From the NCBI GenBank assembly GCA_951640165.1, contig OX621255.1:7192001-7256000 (forward strand): a stretch of DNA of 64,000 bases. The letters run 5' to 3'. The position numbers were made by a program, and so were the translations under genes. Below the pieces are notes generated by a model. That model ran no database searches. It was not told the DNA's origin and was given only the letters and a program-made list of their open reading frames with translations. Positions within the stretch are counted from its first letter, which is position 1. Each line of letters opens with the position of its first letter. The stretch is from Pseudoips prasinana. Lineage: Eukaryota; Arthropoda; Insecta; Lepidoptera; Nolidae. Below, piece after piece: positions 1 through 10,700 of the stretch.

Positions 1-179
1 GACACAGCCTAACGAAAATTGATACCAAGGATACATTCTGTAGGTCTAAATCGATACCGAATACATTCTGACTCCAACTGGATTGGTCAGAATGTAAGAT
101 TCAGCCAATAAATTATTGTCCTTAGCGATTCCCTGACGGAGGTTAATAGTATGTCTGTCCAGTATTTTTTTTTGTAGTG

Positions 180-375
180 TAATGGGAACAACGCCGTTAG
201 TAGTGACAACCACGAACTGGAAGACGCAGCGTGCGCAGGTCCCCTACATGATGGACCGATGATCTCGTGCAGCTGGAAACCGCTGAATGCGAATAGCACA
301 AGACCGGCAATTGTAGAGATCTTTGGGGGGAGATTTGTCCAGCAGCGAACGTCTTTCGGCTGATATGATGATGAT
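180..375 (+). repeat. Interspersed lepidopteran repeat, 'GACGTCTTTCGGCTGATATGATGATG' family
   Basis: The stretch ends with a variant of the motif 'GTCTTTCGGCTGATATGA' followed by a GATGAT run. The same core (on either strand 'CAGCAGTGGACGT' / 'ACGTCCACTGCTGGACAAA') recurs near 17590, 27990, 38800, 39373, 42010 and 57810. It has no coding potential. It is probably the 3' part of a SINE or non-LTR element; the superfamily cannot be decided from the sequence. Confidence 0.6.
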
Positions 376-1371
376 GAAAAGAAAATTAAAATTGAGGGGA
401 TTTTCCTTTTTCATTTTGCAAATCCTACACTAGATGTAATATCCGTTTTTGTTAAGCTGTATCTTATACACTTTATTTGTGAAAGAATTCTCCAATAACC
501 TGACTTGTGACTAAAGCGCGACAATATCGTAGTGAGAGCCCTGACCGCGAGCGAAGTAAGAATTGTGTTAACCCTATTACTGGTAGTGGCAATATAGTTG
601 TCACTACATTTTGAACTCTCTTACTATGTAATAAGAATAAAAAAACAATCGATTAGAAACTTACCTACTACTAATTAAAGGGTTAACTTATTCCTAGGGC
701 TGTGTCTAGTAATGTACTACTTCAGACTAATGAAATCGTTACATACACAAAGTGTTTAAATGTTACCCAGTAACGTTAAAGTACCCAGTAACGTGTAAAA
801 ATGTTCAACCGTTGAACCTTTTTTACACATTAGTGGGTAGGTACAGGTTAACGGCCAAGTCATATAACATTAAATATAATAATAAAGAAATTGCAGTAAG
901 GTACCTTAGACTTGGCTCAACTTTGTCTAGAGATTTCATTACTTTTTAGAGATAAACAAGCAGCTCCATCGAGACTGGGCTATTTTTAACAGAATGTTTT
1001 GGTGGGATTTCTTTTTACAGGATTTCAGTCGTCAAATTCAGAAGGGGAACATATTTGTACAGTAACATTCGTAAGTTATTATTATTTCCTAACATAAAGT
1101 TAATAGTTTAGGAGACTCGTATATTAGACAATATACGTGAGCAATGCCTCAAGCTGTTTAGCAAATAAAACTACCAATAAGTAAACCCGACCAGTGGGGT
1201 TTGAGGTTCGAATCTCAGAAGTATCACCAGCAGTTACCGACTCATAAAATACTTATTTGGCATTGTACTTCTACGAGTATATCTAAATATATAAATAAAC
1301 TTGTTTAAGTAAAAAGTTCTAATTAAATAGATACTTATTCTAATAAATTTTCTTCTACTAACTATAGAACA
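376..1371. other. Intergenic AT-rich sequence, nothing recognised
   Basis: No open frame with protein-like composition, no tRNA-like box and no clear inverted repeat was seen. A motif like 'ACCCAGTAACGT' occurs twice around 768-795, too short to define an element. Confidence 0.4.
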
Positions 1372-1394
1372 GTGATTTTTGTAAATGCAATTAA

Positions 1395-1560
1395 TCTAAC
1401 TGTTGACGCCGCCGCGCCGCTTCAGTGCATTCACTCGGACTACGAAATACAACCTTATTCCAACGTAATAAAGACACCGTTATGGTCAAAGTGTATACAC
1501 CGACGTGACGTCGACAACATAAAGATATGCCAGTGCACAATAACCGGTGTAGATTAGGCT
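1395..1560. other. Isolated GC-richer island, unrecognised
   Basis: This stretch is GC-richer than its surroundings and open in one frame on each strand. The minus-strand frame contains many arginines and cysteines and matches no family I recognise. It could be an exon of an unknown gene, a decayed element or chance. No splice-consistent neighbour was found. Confidence 0.2.
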
Positions 1561-1847
1561 TATGATTTTCGTTGAATAATTTTGTGATACTTTTCATATG
1601 TTATACAGGTTATTTGAAAAACACCAACAAGCTCCCAGGACCACATAGCTAACACCATAAGCAACAACTTTTGTACTACCAGTTCTGACATAACTTAATA
1701 TAATAAAAATGATTTTACTAGTTTTTGTTGTACTGTCTAGACATTTGTAGGTCTTCGTTTCATTTATAAACAAAAGAACAACGCGCGAACAACGATCGTT
1801 GAGTTATAAACATTGAAGAGGGAAATTAAATTAATACTTATTTTGTA

Positions 1848-2024
1848 TCACACTAATATTATAAAGGCGAAATTTTGGGAGTGTGTATGTTTGTTACTTC
1901 TACGCTTCTAAACGGCTGGAGCGATTTTTATAAAATTTGATATGGAGTCAGCTGACACCCTGGATTAACACATAGGCTATAATTTATAAAGTTTAAGGCG
2001 GTAAAACCGCGGGGCACAGCAAGT
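1848..2024 (+). mobile_element. Non-autonomous Helitron-like element
   Basis: The element starts with TC followed by 'ACTAATATTATAAAGGCG', has the shared body (a TTTGTTACTTCT-like stretch, 'TGGAGCGATTTTTATAAAA', 'CACATAGGCTATAATTTATA'), and ends with a short GC hairpin and 'GGGGCACAGCAAGT', a variant of the usual CTAGT end. A TC start, a hairpin just before a CTRR end and no inverted repeats are Helitron hallmarks. Well over ten related copies occur in the window, in both orientations. Confidence 0.7.
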
Positions 2025-2687
2025 ATGAAAATAAAATCTAACAAATTATCAAAAGAACATTTGTTGCTTATGGCGTTAACTATCTAATACTGCGAGGTTA
2101 TTGGTGTTTTAGAAGTAACCCTGTATATTCAAAAGGGAAATTAACAAAATACTTTAACTTTAGATAATAGTTCTAATATGGATGATATTGAAACTTTTAT
2201 TACAGTTATATTTACAGTTAATATTGCTAAAACTTTAGTGAAAAAATATGACATTGATTCTTTTTATTTATTTGTGTAGGTAGTGTGTGCAGTATTGCCT
2301 GTATGCATGTCAAATATCATAAGTGTGGCCATATTATATATCATCTATATGTATATATAGATTGTTATCATCAAATATAACAAACATGAGACTATGGGGG
2401 CGGGGCGGCGGAGAATAACAACAATATATATAATACTGCTAATAATACTTATATCATAATTGTTACTATAATAACATCAACGAGACTAAACTTTGTTTAA
2501 CAAACATATATTGACTAGTTAACATAAACTTTAGTTACTTAAGTATTAAATATAAATTAGGCCTTAAATGAGGATAGAGTTTGATTAGTTGCTTCTAATA
2601 CAATTACTGTGTTTTGATCTATACATGACTGTGGCGAACATACAACAGACTTGAACATTCTTCATATATTCTATGTTTATATAAATA

Positions 2688-2862
2688 ATGTCCTCCTAGC
2701 CGAATTTCGGCCACGGCGGCCATTCTCAATAGAGATTAGCCATATGCGCGGGACATGTTATAGTGCACAAGTGTGTGCGCAAACACAGGAGCATTTTCTA
2801 TTCCATCACTCTCATGATCCGATGGGACGTCTAGCGACACGACCGGAAAGAGGTCAGGTACA
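2688..2862 (+). repeat. Interspersed repeat, 'GTCCTCCTAGCCGAATTTCGGCCACGG' family
   Basis: Three copies share 'AATTTCGGCCACGG', 'TTATAGTGCACAAGTGTGTG', a 'TTTCTATTC..TCACTC..CATGATCCGA' block and a 'GACACGACCGGAAAGAGG' tail: here, 15492-15660 and 55218-55350. The long open frame over this copy (2651-3043) is an accident, since the other copies are not open. Probably a SINE or a non-LTR tail. Confidence 0.6.
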
Positions 2863-3527
2863 TATAACAAATAATATGTATTTGAACAATCTCCTATCGA
2901 ATGAAAATCAGTTAACAGACCGAAAAATCGTAACTGCTTTACACAGCGTTCAAACTAAAACGATGGAGTTCCCCATATATTTATTTGTGCATTTTCAGTA
3001 CATTCATTTTTCATTCGTTCATCCTGTAGTGCTATTAAAATAATATATATACCGGTCGTCGCAAACCAGGAGTCATATACGACGTTTTTTATTCGGAACT
3101 TCAAATCACGCCAATTCCATCATACATGTTCTTTGTTAGAACTTATTTCTATTATAATAAATTTCGTTTATTTCTCACCAAAACCGGAATACAATGAAAA
3201 CAACTTAAGACTTAGGTATAGGTACAATATTTCGGTTGGTAGTCGTTCGTGACTGACATAGGTACAAATATTTCCTGTGTTACTGGTCACCAGGTCTCCT
3301 TTGGAATCCTCGGAGCACAAAGTCAGAAGCTTAGTACAATAACAAACCATAAGAAGATAAACAAAATAATACTTGTTATAATAAAAAATCTTTACACGCT
3401 TATATCAATAATTTGAGTATAATATAAGGAATGAAGAGACATTTAAGTATAACTTAAACTTATATGCTAAAACAAATTAGTAGAGAGTCATTTAAACTCT
3501 TTGGTACTTATACAACCGGATAACAGC

Positions 3528-3868
3528 TAGGGTTGCCAACTATACTGGTTTTCACTAAACTATCTTTTTACTGTTGAACAAAAATAAAGTATACAAAAAT
3601 ACTGTTTACATTTATTTAGCCAGAGGGCGCTCACTGCTCAGCGCAGCTCTAAAAATATGTATTTAAAACAATAAATAAATAAAATACTGTTCTTTTTTCT
3701 AAAATACTGTTTAATGTTCTTCATAGACCTGAATGTGTTGCAGTGCCATTACAGGGTTCATGTTTGGTACTGTATTATTATCTAAAATACCTATTCAAAA
3801 CCCATGAAAGCAATAAATACAGTGAAATTGAGTATACTTTATTTCTAGTAAAAAAGTTGGCAACCCTA
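3528..3868. mobile_element. hAT-like MITE with 8-bp target site duplication
   Basis: The 341-bp element is bounded by inverted ends TAGGGTTGCCAAC / GTTGGCAACCCTA. It is flanked on both sides by the direct repeat ATAACAGC (3520-3527 and 3869-3876). An 8-bp duplication and TAGGG-type ends fit the hAT superfamily. The interior is AT-rich and has no transposase, so the element is non-autonomous. Confidence 0.75.
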
Positions 3869-3959
3869 ATAACAGCCGGCTTGTTTGCATATCTGACTGA
3901 TAAGTGCATATTAGTTATACGTACATAGAGTTACTTGTAAATCGCCAACAACCTCATCC

Positions 3960-5095
3960 GCAAAGTTTTATATTAAATACAGCCCTTTTAAATGAATACT
4001 GAAGTTTAAGTCTACTATCTATATATTATGAATACTGTAGCACATTAAACAAACAACCATTAATGTTTTATAATTACTGCGAGATTCGGCGACACTGCTT
4101 CTTATCTTCACTAATAACTATAACGAAGAATCTCTAATAACTATTATTTGTAGGCCTTTTAAGAATAATTATTAGGAGGCCGTTTAAGAACAACTATTAG
4201 TAGGCCGTTTTCAAATTCCTTTACGCTTTGGCGGTTTTTGTTACATAACGTAGCCAAACCCGGCAAAGCGTATATGTGTGCGTTAGACGACTGCACTAAA
4301 CTATAATTCAACATTCCGCCGATGTTCATATTAAATCCAGACTTTTAAATTAATTCTGACGTTTCTTTACCTTCATTAGTAACTATACCGACGAATCTCG
4401 TACTATTGTGTTACATTGTAATAAAGCCATATAAAAACAACTATAGTAGTTCGTTTAAGATCACATTTACGCTTTCGCGGCTTTGGCTAAATTACGATAT
4501 CGTAATGTAGCCGAAGCCGCCAGACTGAACTAAATTAACATCATTCCAAGGACGTTCATATTAAAACCAGCCTTTTAAACGAATACTGAAGTTTGTGCTA
4601 GTATGTATCTATAAAGTATGAATACTGAAGCACACTAAACATAAACAACCTATAGTTTTATATAGTTATTGTGAGATCCGACGACACTACTTCTTTATTT
4701 TCGCTAGTAACAATACTGAAGAATCTCATACTATTGTGATTCATTGTAATAAAGCCATATAAAAACAACTATTAGTAGGCCGTTTAAAAATACATTTACG
4801 CTTTGGCGGCTTTGGCTAAATTACAATATCGTAATGAAGCCGAAGCCGCCAAAGCGTTAATATGTGCGTTAGCAGACTGAACTAAACTATAATGCAACAT
4901 TCCGCAGACGTTCATATTAAATCCAGTCTCTTAAACGAATACTGAAGTTTGTGCTAGTATGTATCTATAAAGTATGAATAATGAAGCACACCAAACATAA
5001 ACATCCATTAGTTTTATATAATTATTGCGATATCCGACGACACCTACATCTTTATCTTCACCAGTGACTATGGCATCACATTCCAGAAGTTCTTT
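3960..5095. repeat. Tandem array of ~357-bp units with internal hairpins
   Basis: The phrase 'TTCATATTAAA.CCAG..TTTTAAA' followed by 'AATACTGAAGTTT' starts near 3970, 4326, 4555 and 4912. The spacings are about 356, 229 and 357 bp, so the array has three to four units, one carrying a deletion of ~130 bp. Each unit holds an inverted repeat built on 'GCTTTGGCGGCTTTGGC', clearest at about 4794-4858. No coding potential. Confidence 0.75.
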
Positions 5096-5280
5096 CTAAC
5101 CTACTTCTAATCATCAATCGTTTTGAAACATCTAAATTAACCATATTAACGTGATAGTGTTGAAATTCCAGCCTAGGTATTGTGATTCATTGTAATAACG
5201 ACAACGCATTATTTGACTGCTCCGATTCGCGGCAACGATATCGGTAATTCACATGAGTACTTGTTTAAGGCGACGCATTG

Positions 5281-5580
5281 ATCTATATAAAAAACGAATG
5301 TTTGTTTGTATGTCCTTTATAGAATCGTAACTGACTATGCATTTGATCATATGATGATCTTCAGCAAAGTGTTGTGCATGAGCCCACGAAGGTTTCTGGG
5401 TTGGTACGACCAATCTTCGACCGGTCAAACGCAGACTGAGGGCTATATCTTTCTAGCTTGTATTGAAGGGTCGTTTGCAACAAAACTATTATGCTGAAGG
5501 ACGTCCATTGCCGGACAAGAGCCTCCCCCAAAAAGGACATATTACCTCTGGTATACTTCTACGCCCCCCCACGGTATGAG
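5281..5580. repeat. Interspersed repeat, possibly a truncated Helitron-like end
   Basis: It begins 'ATCTATATAAAAAACGAATG' with a TTTGTTTGTATGTCC stretch, similar to the 5' part of the copy at 27526. The open frame 5306-5497 has no recognisable domain. A 'TCTGGTATACTTCTACGCCC' stretch followed by 'ACGGTATGAGATGATATTCT' resembles segments at about 9350 and 38980. Confidence 0.35.
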
Positions 5581-5921
5581 ATGATATTCTAGGCCGTCAG
5601 CCACATAACATATACATATTTAAGTATGCATTTAGAAGTATCTATTCTGAAAATTTGTCACCCTGTCGTGACCTGAATCTTTGTGTGATGAGCACGATTA
5701 TTTGTTCTGTTTTGTGTGTAATTTGTTTATAATATGTATTGTCTGGTTACCATAATAGCCATACTAGGCAGAGGCCTAGTATGGGGATCAGATGGCAGTG
5801 TGTTAGTTGACCCCATATATTTATTTATATAGATATTTATGTCAGACCTATCCAATAAAATAGAGAAATATCAGCATTGAAAGTGTTATAATTGCTGGGT
5901 AAAATTATAAAATACTAGCGG

Positions 5922-6187
5922 CCCGGTACGTGCTTCGCTACGTATAAGGCATAGTAATAAAAAAAAATATTAAAGTAAATTTATAAAACAAAAAAAAACA
6001 TTTTAAATTGCTAAAAGATGTTGATTTTACACTTTTTCAATACTTTTTTAAAAAAAATTCTACCTACAAACCTTCCCTGGACTTCCACGAATAATTTAAG
6101 ACAAAAATTAGCCAAATCGGTTAAGGCGTTGTTGAGTTATAACATTACAACGAACAATGGCATTGATTCTTATATATATAGATTATA
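5922..6187 (-). mobile_element. Helitron-like element, 'GCGGCCCGGTACGTGCTTCG' subfamily
   Basis: Read on the minus strand it starts with TC (TCTATATATATAAGAATC) and ends with 'CGGGCCGCTAG' plus T. A second copy at 31863-32125 matches over its whole length, including 'ATAAGGCATAGTAATAAAA' and 'AACCTTCCCTGGACTTCCAC'. Non-autonomous, no coding capacity. Confidence 0.6.
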
Positions 6188-6189
6188 TT

Positions 6190-6450
6190 ATCTTATGAAA
6201 TTATGCACACACAGCCATCTGATCCCAAAGTAAGCAGAGCTTGTACTATGGAAACCAGATAACTGATATACTACATATTATACTACTTTTCTTTTGTAAA
6301 TGCATACTTATACAGATAATTACAACCAGACTCAGGACAAACAGACATGTTCATGCACAAAAATATCCGTACTGGGTGGGAATTGAACCGACGACCTACG
6401 GCGTGAAAGTCAAGTATTTACCAACCACGCCAACGGGTCCGTCAATTAAA
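6190..6450 (-). repeat. tRNA-headed SINE (family A), minus strand
   Basis: On the minus strand it has a tRNA-like head with B box (GGTTCAATTCCCACCCAG), a 'ACAGATATTT..TGCATGAACATGTCTGTTTGTCCTGAGTCTGG' type body and the tail 'GTACAAGCTCTGCTTACTTTGGGATCAGATGG'-like sequence. Related copies lie at 8582, 35100, 35870, 37308, 60950 and 63415. Confidence 0.7.
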
Positions 6451-7104
6451 TTTGCTCCCGCTAATTTATTCAATACGTCGCGTCGCCTTAATGCCCCTGG
6501 GCTTAGTGTCAAGTTAGTGCCTGTAAAAATACCTACGAAACTACATTTGAATAAATATTCGTACAATTAATACTAAATTAGTCTTTGGACTGGGGTTTTT
6601 ATATCGATTTGATATCGATATTATCGATTTCATATAACCATAGACTACATTAACAACTTTGACATAAACATATCCATCACAACACGCAAGATAGAAACTA
6701 CCTATATTGTACATTTAGTTACAATAATAAATTATATCTTTTATACTGGCTCGATATAAGTAACATTATTTTAATTAAAAAGATTAAAGCATAGTTAAGT
6801 ACGCTAAACATATTTATTACTAATTTGAGCTAACTCCTAACAAAAAAAATATAATTTTAACACTATATACGAACAATTATTCGCCCTTTTAATGTAATAG
6901 TCCAGTCCGTCAAGAAAAATACTGGTTTGGCTAAGTTATAGTATTATATATAATCGTGGAGCCCATGATGCATTTTTGCGAAGATACTATGAATACACAA
7001 TAAGTATTATGCATGACTAGTAGAATAGTATAGGAGATGACTTTGCCCAACAATGAGACAGCCTAAGCTAATGAAAACTAGTATCATTAACATTCCTGCT
7101 AAGT

Positions 7105-7365
7105 TTCTCTAACTAATTTAACCGATTCAATGTGGATGGTGCCCGAGAGGCGCCATGGAAATCTTTTACGTGTGGTGTATTGTTTACGTTCAATATCGGT
7201 GCGCAACTGAACTTAGACGTGGTAATTGGAAGAAAGCAAGTTACAATTCATGATGGATGGCGCTTTAGGGACGCCATCACATTCTCTGGCGCTTGGCTCC
7301 TCAGAGGCGCCACGAAATATTTGTTATCTTACCGCACTGAACTGGTTAAATTAGTCAAATACATT
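7105..7365. repeat. Possible small inverted-repeat element
   Basis: 'ACTAATTTAACCGATTCA' near 7112 matches the reverse complement of 'TGAACTGGTTAAATTAGT' near 7338. The interior carries repeated GGCGCC-type words. No target duplication could be defined, so the assignment is weak. Confidence 0.3.
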
Positions 7366-7580
7366 ACGGAAATACTTAGTCAACGAAATTAACAAGCAGA
7401 TATTCAAAGTCAATGGTATTATATAAATATAAATTTCTTTAGTAACTTTTGGCCTTATGAAAACTGACTAAGATTACATTCAGTTGTATATAAAAATAAA
7501 TACTTACTTACTATATTTCGTCCATCTACCTTTGTATGAAACCAGTGAAGGGGTTTTTTTACCTAAATTTCCTTTTTTTA

Positions 7581-7745
7581 TTAATATATATTGTGTTTTT
7601 TCTTATAATCCATTACCATTTTGAGCACACGATTTCTGACGGTTTCTAAAGCTTTGTACATTTCCCCAGTAAAAGGTTCAAAATCTTGTTTTTTCTTTCG
7701 TCTGTATATGCCTTCTTTGTGGGACATTGCGCATTCCATGGTCGA
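7581..7745 (-). CDS. WSCD-like gene, terminal exon 5
   Basis: 54 codons plus stop, after acceptor TTCCAG. It encodes [20 protein letters not shown] and then FEPFTGEM, the conserved C-terminal EG(S)(F/Y)(R)RR and PFTPEM-type segment. The ORF continuing upstream to position 8000 is intron with a tRNA-like repeat. Confidence 0.87.
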   Translation of the reverse strand, partial: STMECAMSHKEGIYRRKKKQDFEPFTGEMYKALETVRNRVLKMVMDYKKKHNIY

Positions 7746-10700
7746 CTGGAACAAGACAACATAAGTTATTCTTCTAATGTTAATGTTCGTTATTGTCAAG
7801 AATTGTGTACTAAAAACAATTGCATATATAAAATTTAGGATTCCCTTGCTAACACCCTTCCAATTTGATCTGCCAGCGTGTATCGTTCGTAGCTTAACGC
7901 AGAGCACCTTCCCCGGATTAGTAGATGGTGCAGGTTCGAGACCCGCCGGACGATTAAATTTATGATTTCCCATTTTTGAGATTAGATAAACGCTTTGCAT
8001 TGCGAATAATGCTATAAAAATTTAAATTGCATATATTTTTTTTTATATCAGCGGGCGACAAACGAGCAAGTAGGTCACCTGATGGTAAGTGATCACCGCC
8101 GCCCATGGACACTCGCGACACCAGTGGAGTCGCGGGTACGTAGCCGGCCTTTAAGAGTCAGCAAAAAAGTGTTGCTGACCCTTCCCCCCACCCCAATGAG
8201 CTCTGGCGACCTTACTCACACTCGGAAACACAACATTAAAATTATTGATGTTATTATTAAGGAATGTCTTCTGTAAGGTGGAGGTACTTCCCCAGTCAGG
8301 CTGCTTTTTGAGCGAATGAACGCTATGCCCTACCTCTCGTAAAATATCAATATATTGGAAAATTAAGTGTGCGAATGAGACAGAAGACTGTGAGACTTCT
8401 TTTTTCATGCTAAACTCATAATTTAGAAGTGACTGCACCAAAGGAATAACGATAAATGTCGGATATTACTGCATGCATTAAAATAATTATTAATATATTA
8501 GACTATAGACAGTATTGACAGGAAAAAACAAAGACGGTATGGAGTTCGCCGGGACAGCTAGTAGAAAACTAATATATTCATAAATAATATCCTGAGACAT
8601 TATTCACATACGGCCATCTGATCCCAAACTAAAATATAATACGAGCTTGTACATACCTACTTATATACATAAATTACACCCAGACTCAGGACATCAGACA
8701 TATTCATGCACACAAATATATGTCCTGGGTGGGAATCGAACCCACGACCTCCGGCGTGAAAAGCAAGCATTTACCAACCACGCCAACAGGCCCGTTACGT
8801 AATACAACGTAGTAATTTACTCACATTGGTAACATTAAAATTCAAGAAGTCCAGTATCCCCCGCAGCGTGTTCCTTGTGTCTTGTACCAGGACTTCATAG
8901 AACACTATGTGCACGGGCCCCGAGAACCTCGTGAGCCACAAGTGATGCAGCGACTCCCATAAGGTCAGCTGTGTCGATACATATGTTACCCAATCTGAAA
9001 CCAGTGATTTTAAAAATACTTAAATAACAAAATCATTATTATGTTACTAATTACCTCCTATGGTGTTTCAGCTCCCAGTTCTCCTCAGTTCCCCAGCGCT
9101 ACGACATGTCCAAAGAATAGACAGGAGTGTCTCTTTGTGTACTATGACCATATTGGTATGGCCTACATGTACAGTCAGCTCCAAAAGTCGATGAACAGAA
9201 TGTATATTTAACAGTACAGTTACGGCGTCAAATCAGGCTAATCTAATGATAATATTTAATGGATAAAAAGTCTGTACAGACGCCAGCACATCCATTAAAT
9301 ATATCATTAGATTACCCTGATTTGACGCCTCGGGTTGACTTCTAGACCCCCCACGGGACTGATGGGGTGATGATATTCTGATAATCGCTGCCATCACCAC
9401 ACAGCAACAATTATTGATAAACAATTCTAATTATGAACTAAACTTATGAACAGGTTTTGGGAAGTATTTTTCGTTAATTGCTCTAATTTCTGGTTATTTT
9501 ATTAATGTAGTAATAATAACACTAAGTTGCTATACAAGCTCTCATAATAACAGGTTTCTCGTGATGAAGTAAAAAAGTAAAAGTTTAATGAAAAGAGCAA
9601 ACCTGCCTACATAAACAGATAAAGTGTTCTATTGTTGCACATTCAAGTGTGAAGTACTCCAAAGGAATCTGTACTTGGAGTGTACCACAAAATGTTTAAT
9701 TTTGGAGTTACATGTGACATTTAAAATGGAACCTTTTCTTGGTCACTTAAAGTACAAATTACTTCAGAATAAATTAAGTAGGTATTTTAATAGACTTCCA
9801 GGTATTGCCATGATTATTGATAAACTCTTCCAATTATGAACTTAATGAATGAACAGGTTTAGGTAATTATTTTTCATTAATTGGTCTAATTTCTGGTTAT
9901 TTTATTAATGTAGTAATAATAACACTAAGTTGCGGCACGAGCTCCCATAATGACAGGTTTCTCATGATGAAGTAGAAAAAGTAAAAGACACTTATTTTAA
10001 TGAAATGTTCAAAACGGCCTACATAACCAGATAAAGTGTTCTATTGTTGCACATTCAAGTGTGAAGTACTCCAAAGAAATCTGTACTTGGAGTGTACCAC
10101 AAAAGGTTTAATTTTGGAGTTACATGTGACATTTAAAACGGAACCTTTTGTTGGTCACTTAAAGTACAAATTACTTCAGAATAAATTAGGTAGGTATTTT
10201 AATAGACTTCCAGGTATTGCCATAATTATTGATAAACACTTCTAATTATGAACTTAATTAATGAACAGGTTAAGGTAATTATTTTTCATTAATTGGTCTA
10301 ATTTCTGGTTATTTTATTAATGTAGTAATAATTACACTAAGTTTCGGCACGAGCTCCCATAATGACAGGTTTCTCATGATGAAGTAAAAAGTAAAAGGCA
10401 CATACATATTTTAATGAAATGTTCTAAACAGCCTACATAAACAGATAAGTGTTCTATTGTTGCACATTCAAGTGTGAAGTACTCCAAAGGAATCTGTACT
10501 TGGAGTGTACCACAAAATGTTTAATTTTGGAGTTACATGTGACATTTAAAACGGAACCTTTTGTTGGTCACTTAAAGTACAAATTACTTCAGAATAAATT
10601 AGGTAGGTATTTTAATAGACTTCCAGGTATTGCCATGATTATTGATAAACTCTTCCAATTATGAACTTAATGAATGAACAGGTTTAGGTAATTATTTTTC

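Noticed and set aside
1391..1597. Arg/Cys-rich minus-strand ORF as a gene
   Set aside because: No family match, no splice partners; listed only as an unrecognised GC-rich island.
2651..3043. 130-codon ORF
   Set aside because: It overlaps an interspersed repeat whose other copies (15492, 55218) are not open; no domain is seen.
6241..6570. 109-codon ORF
   Set aside because: It is the antisense of a tRNA-headed SINE.
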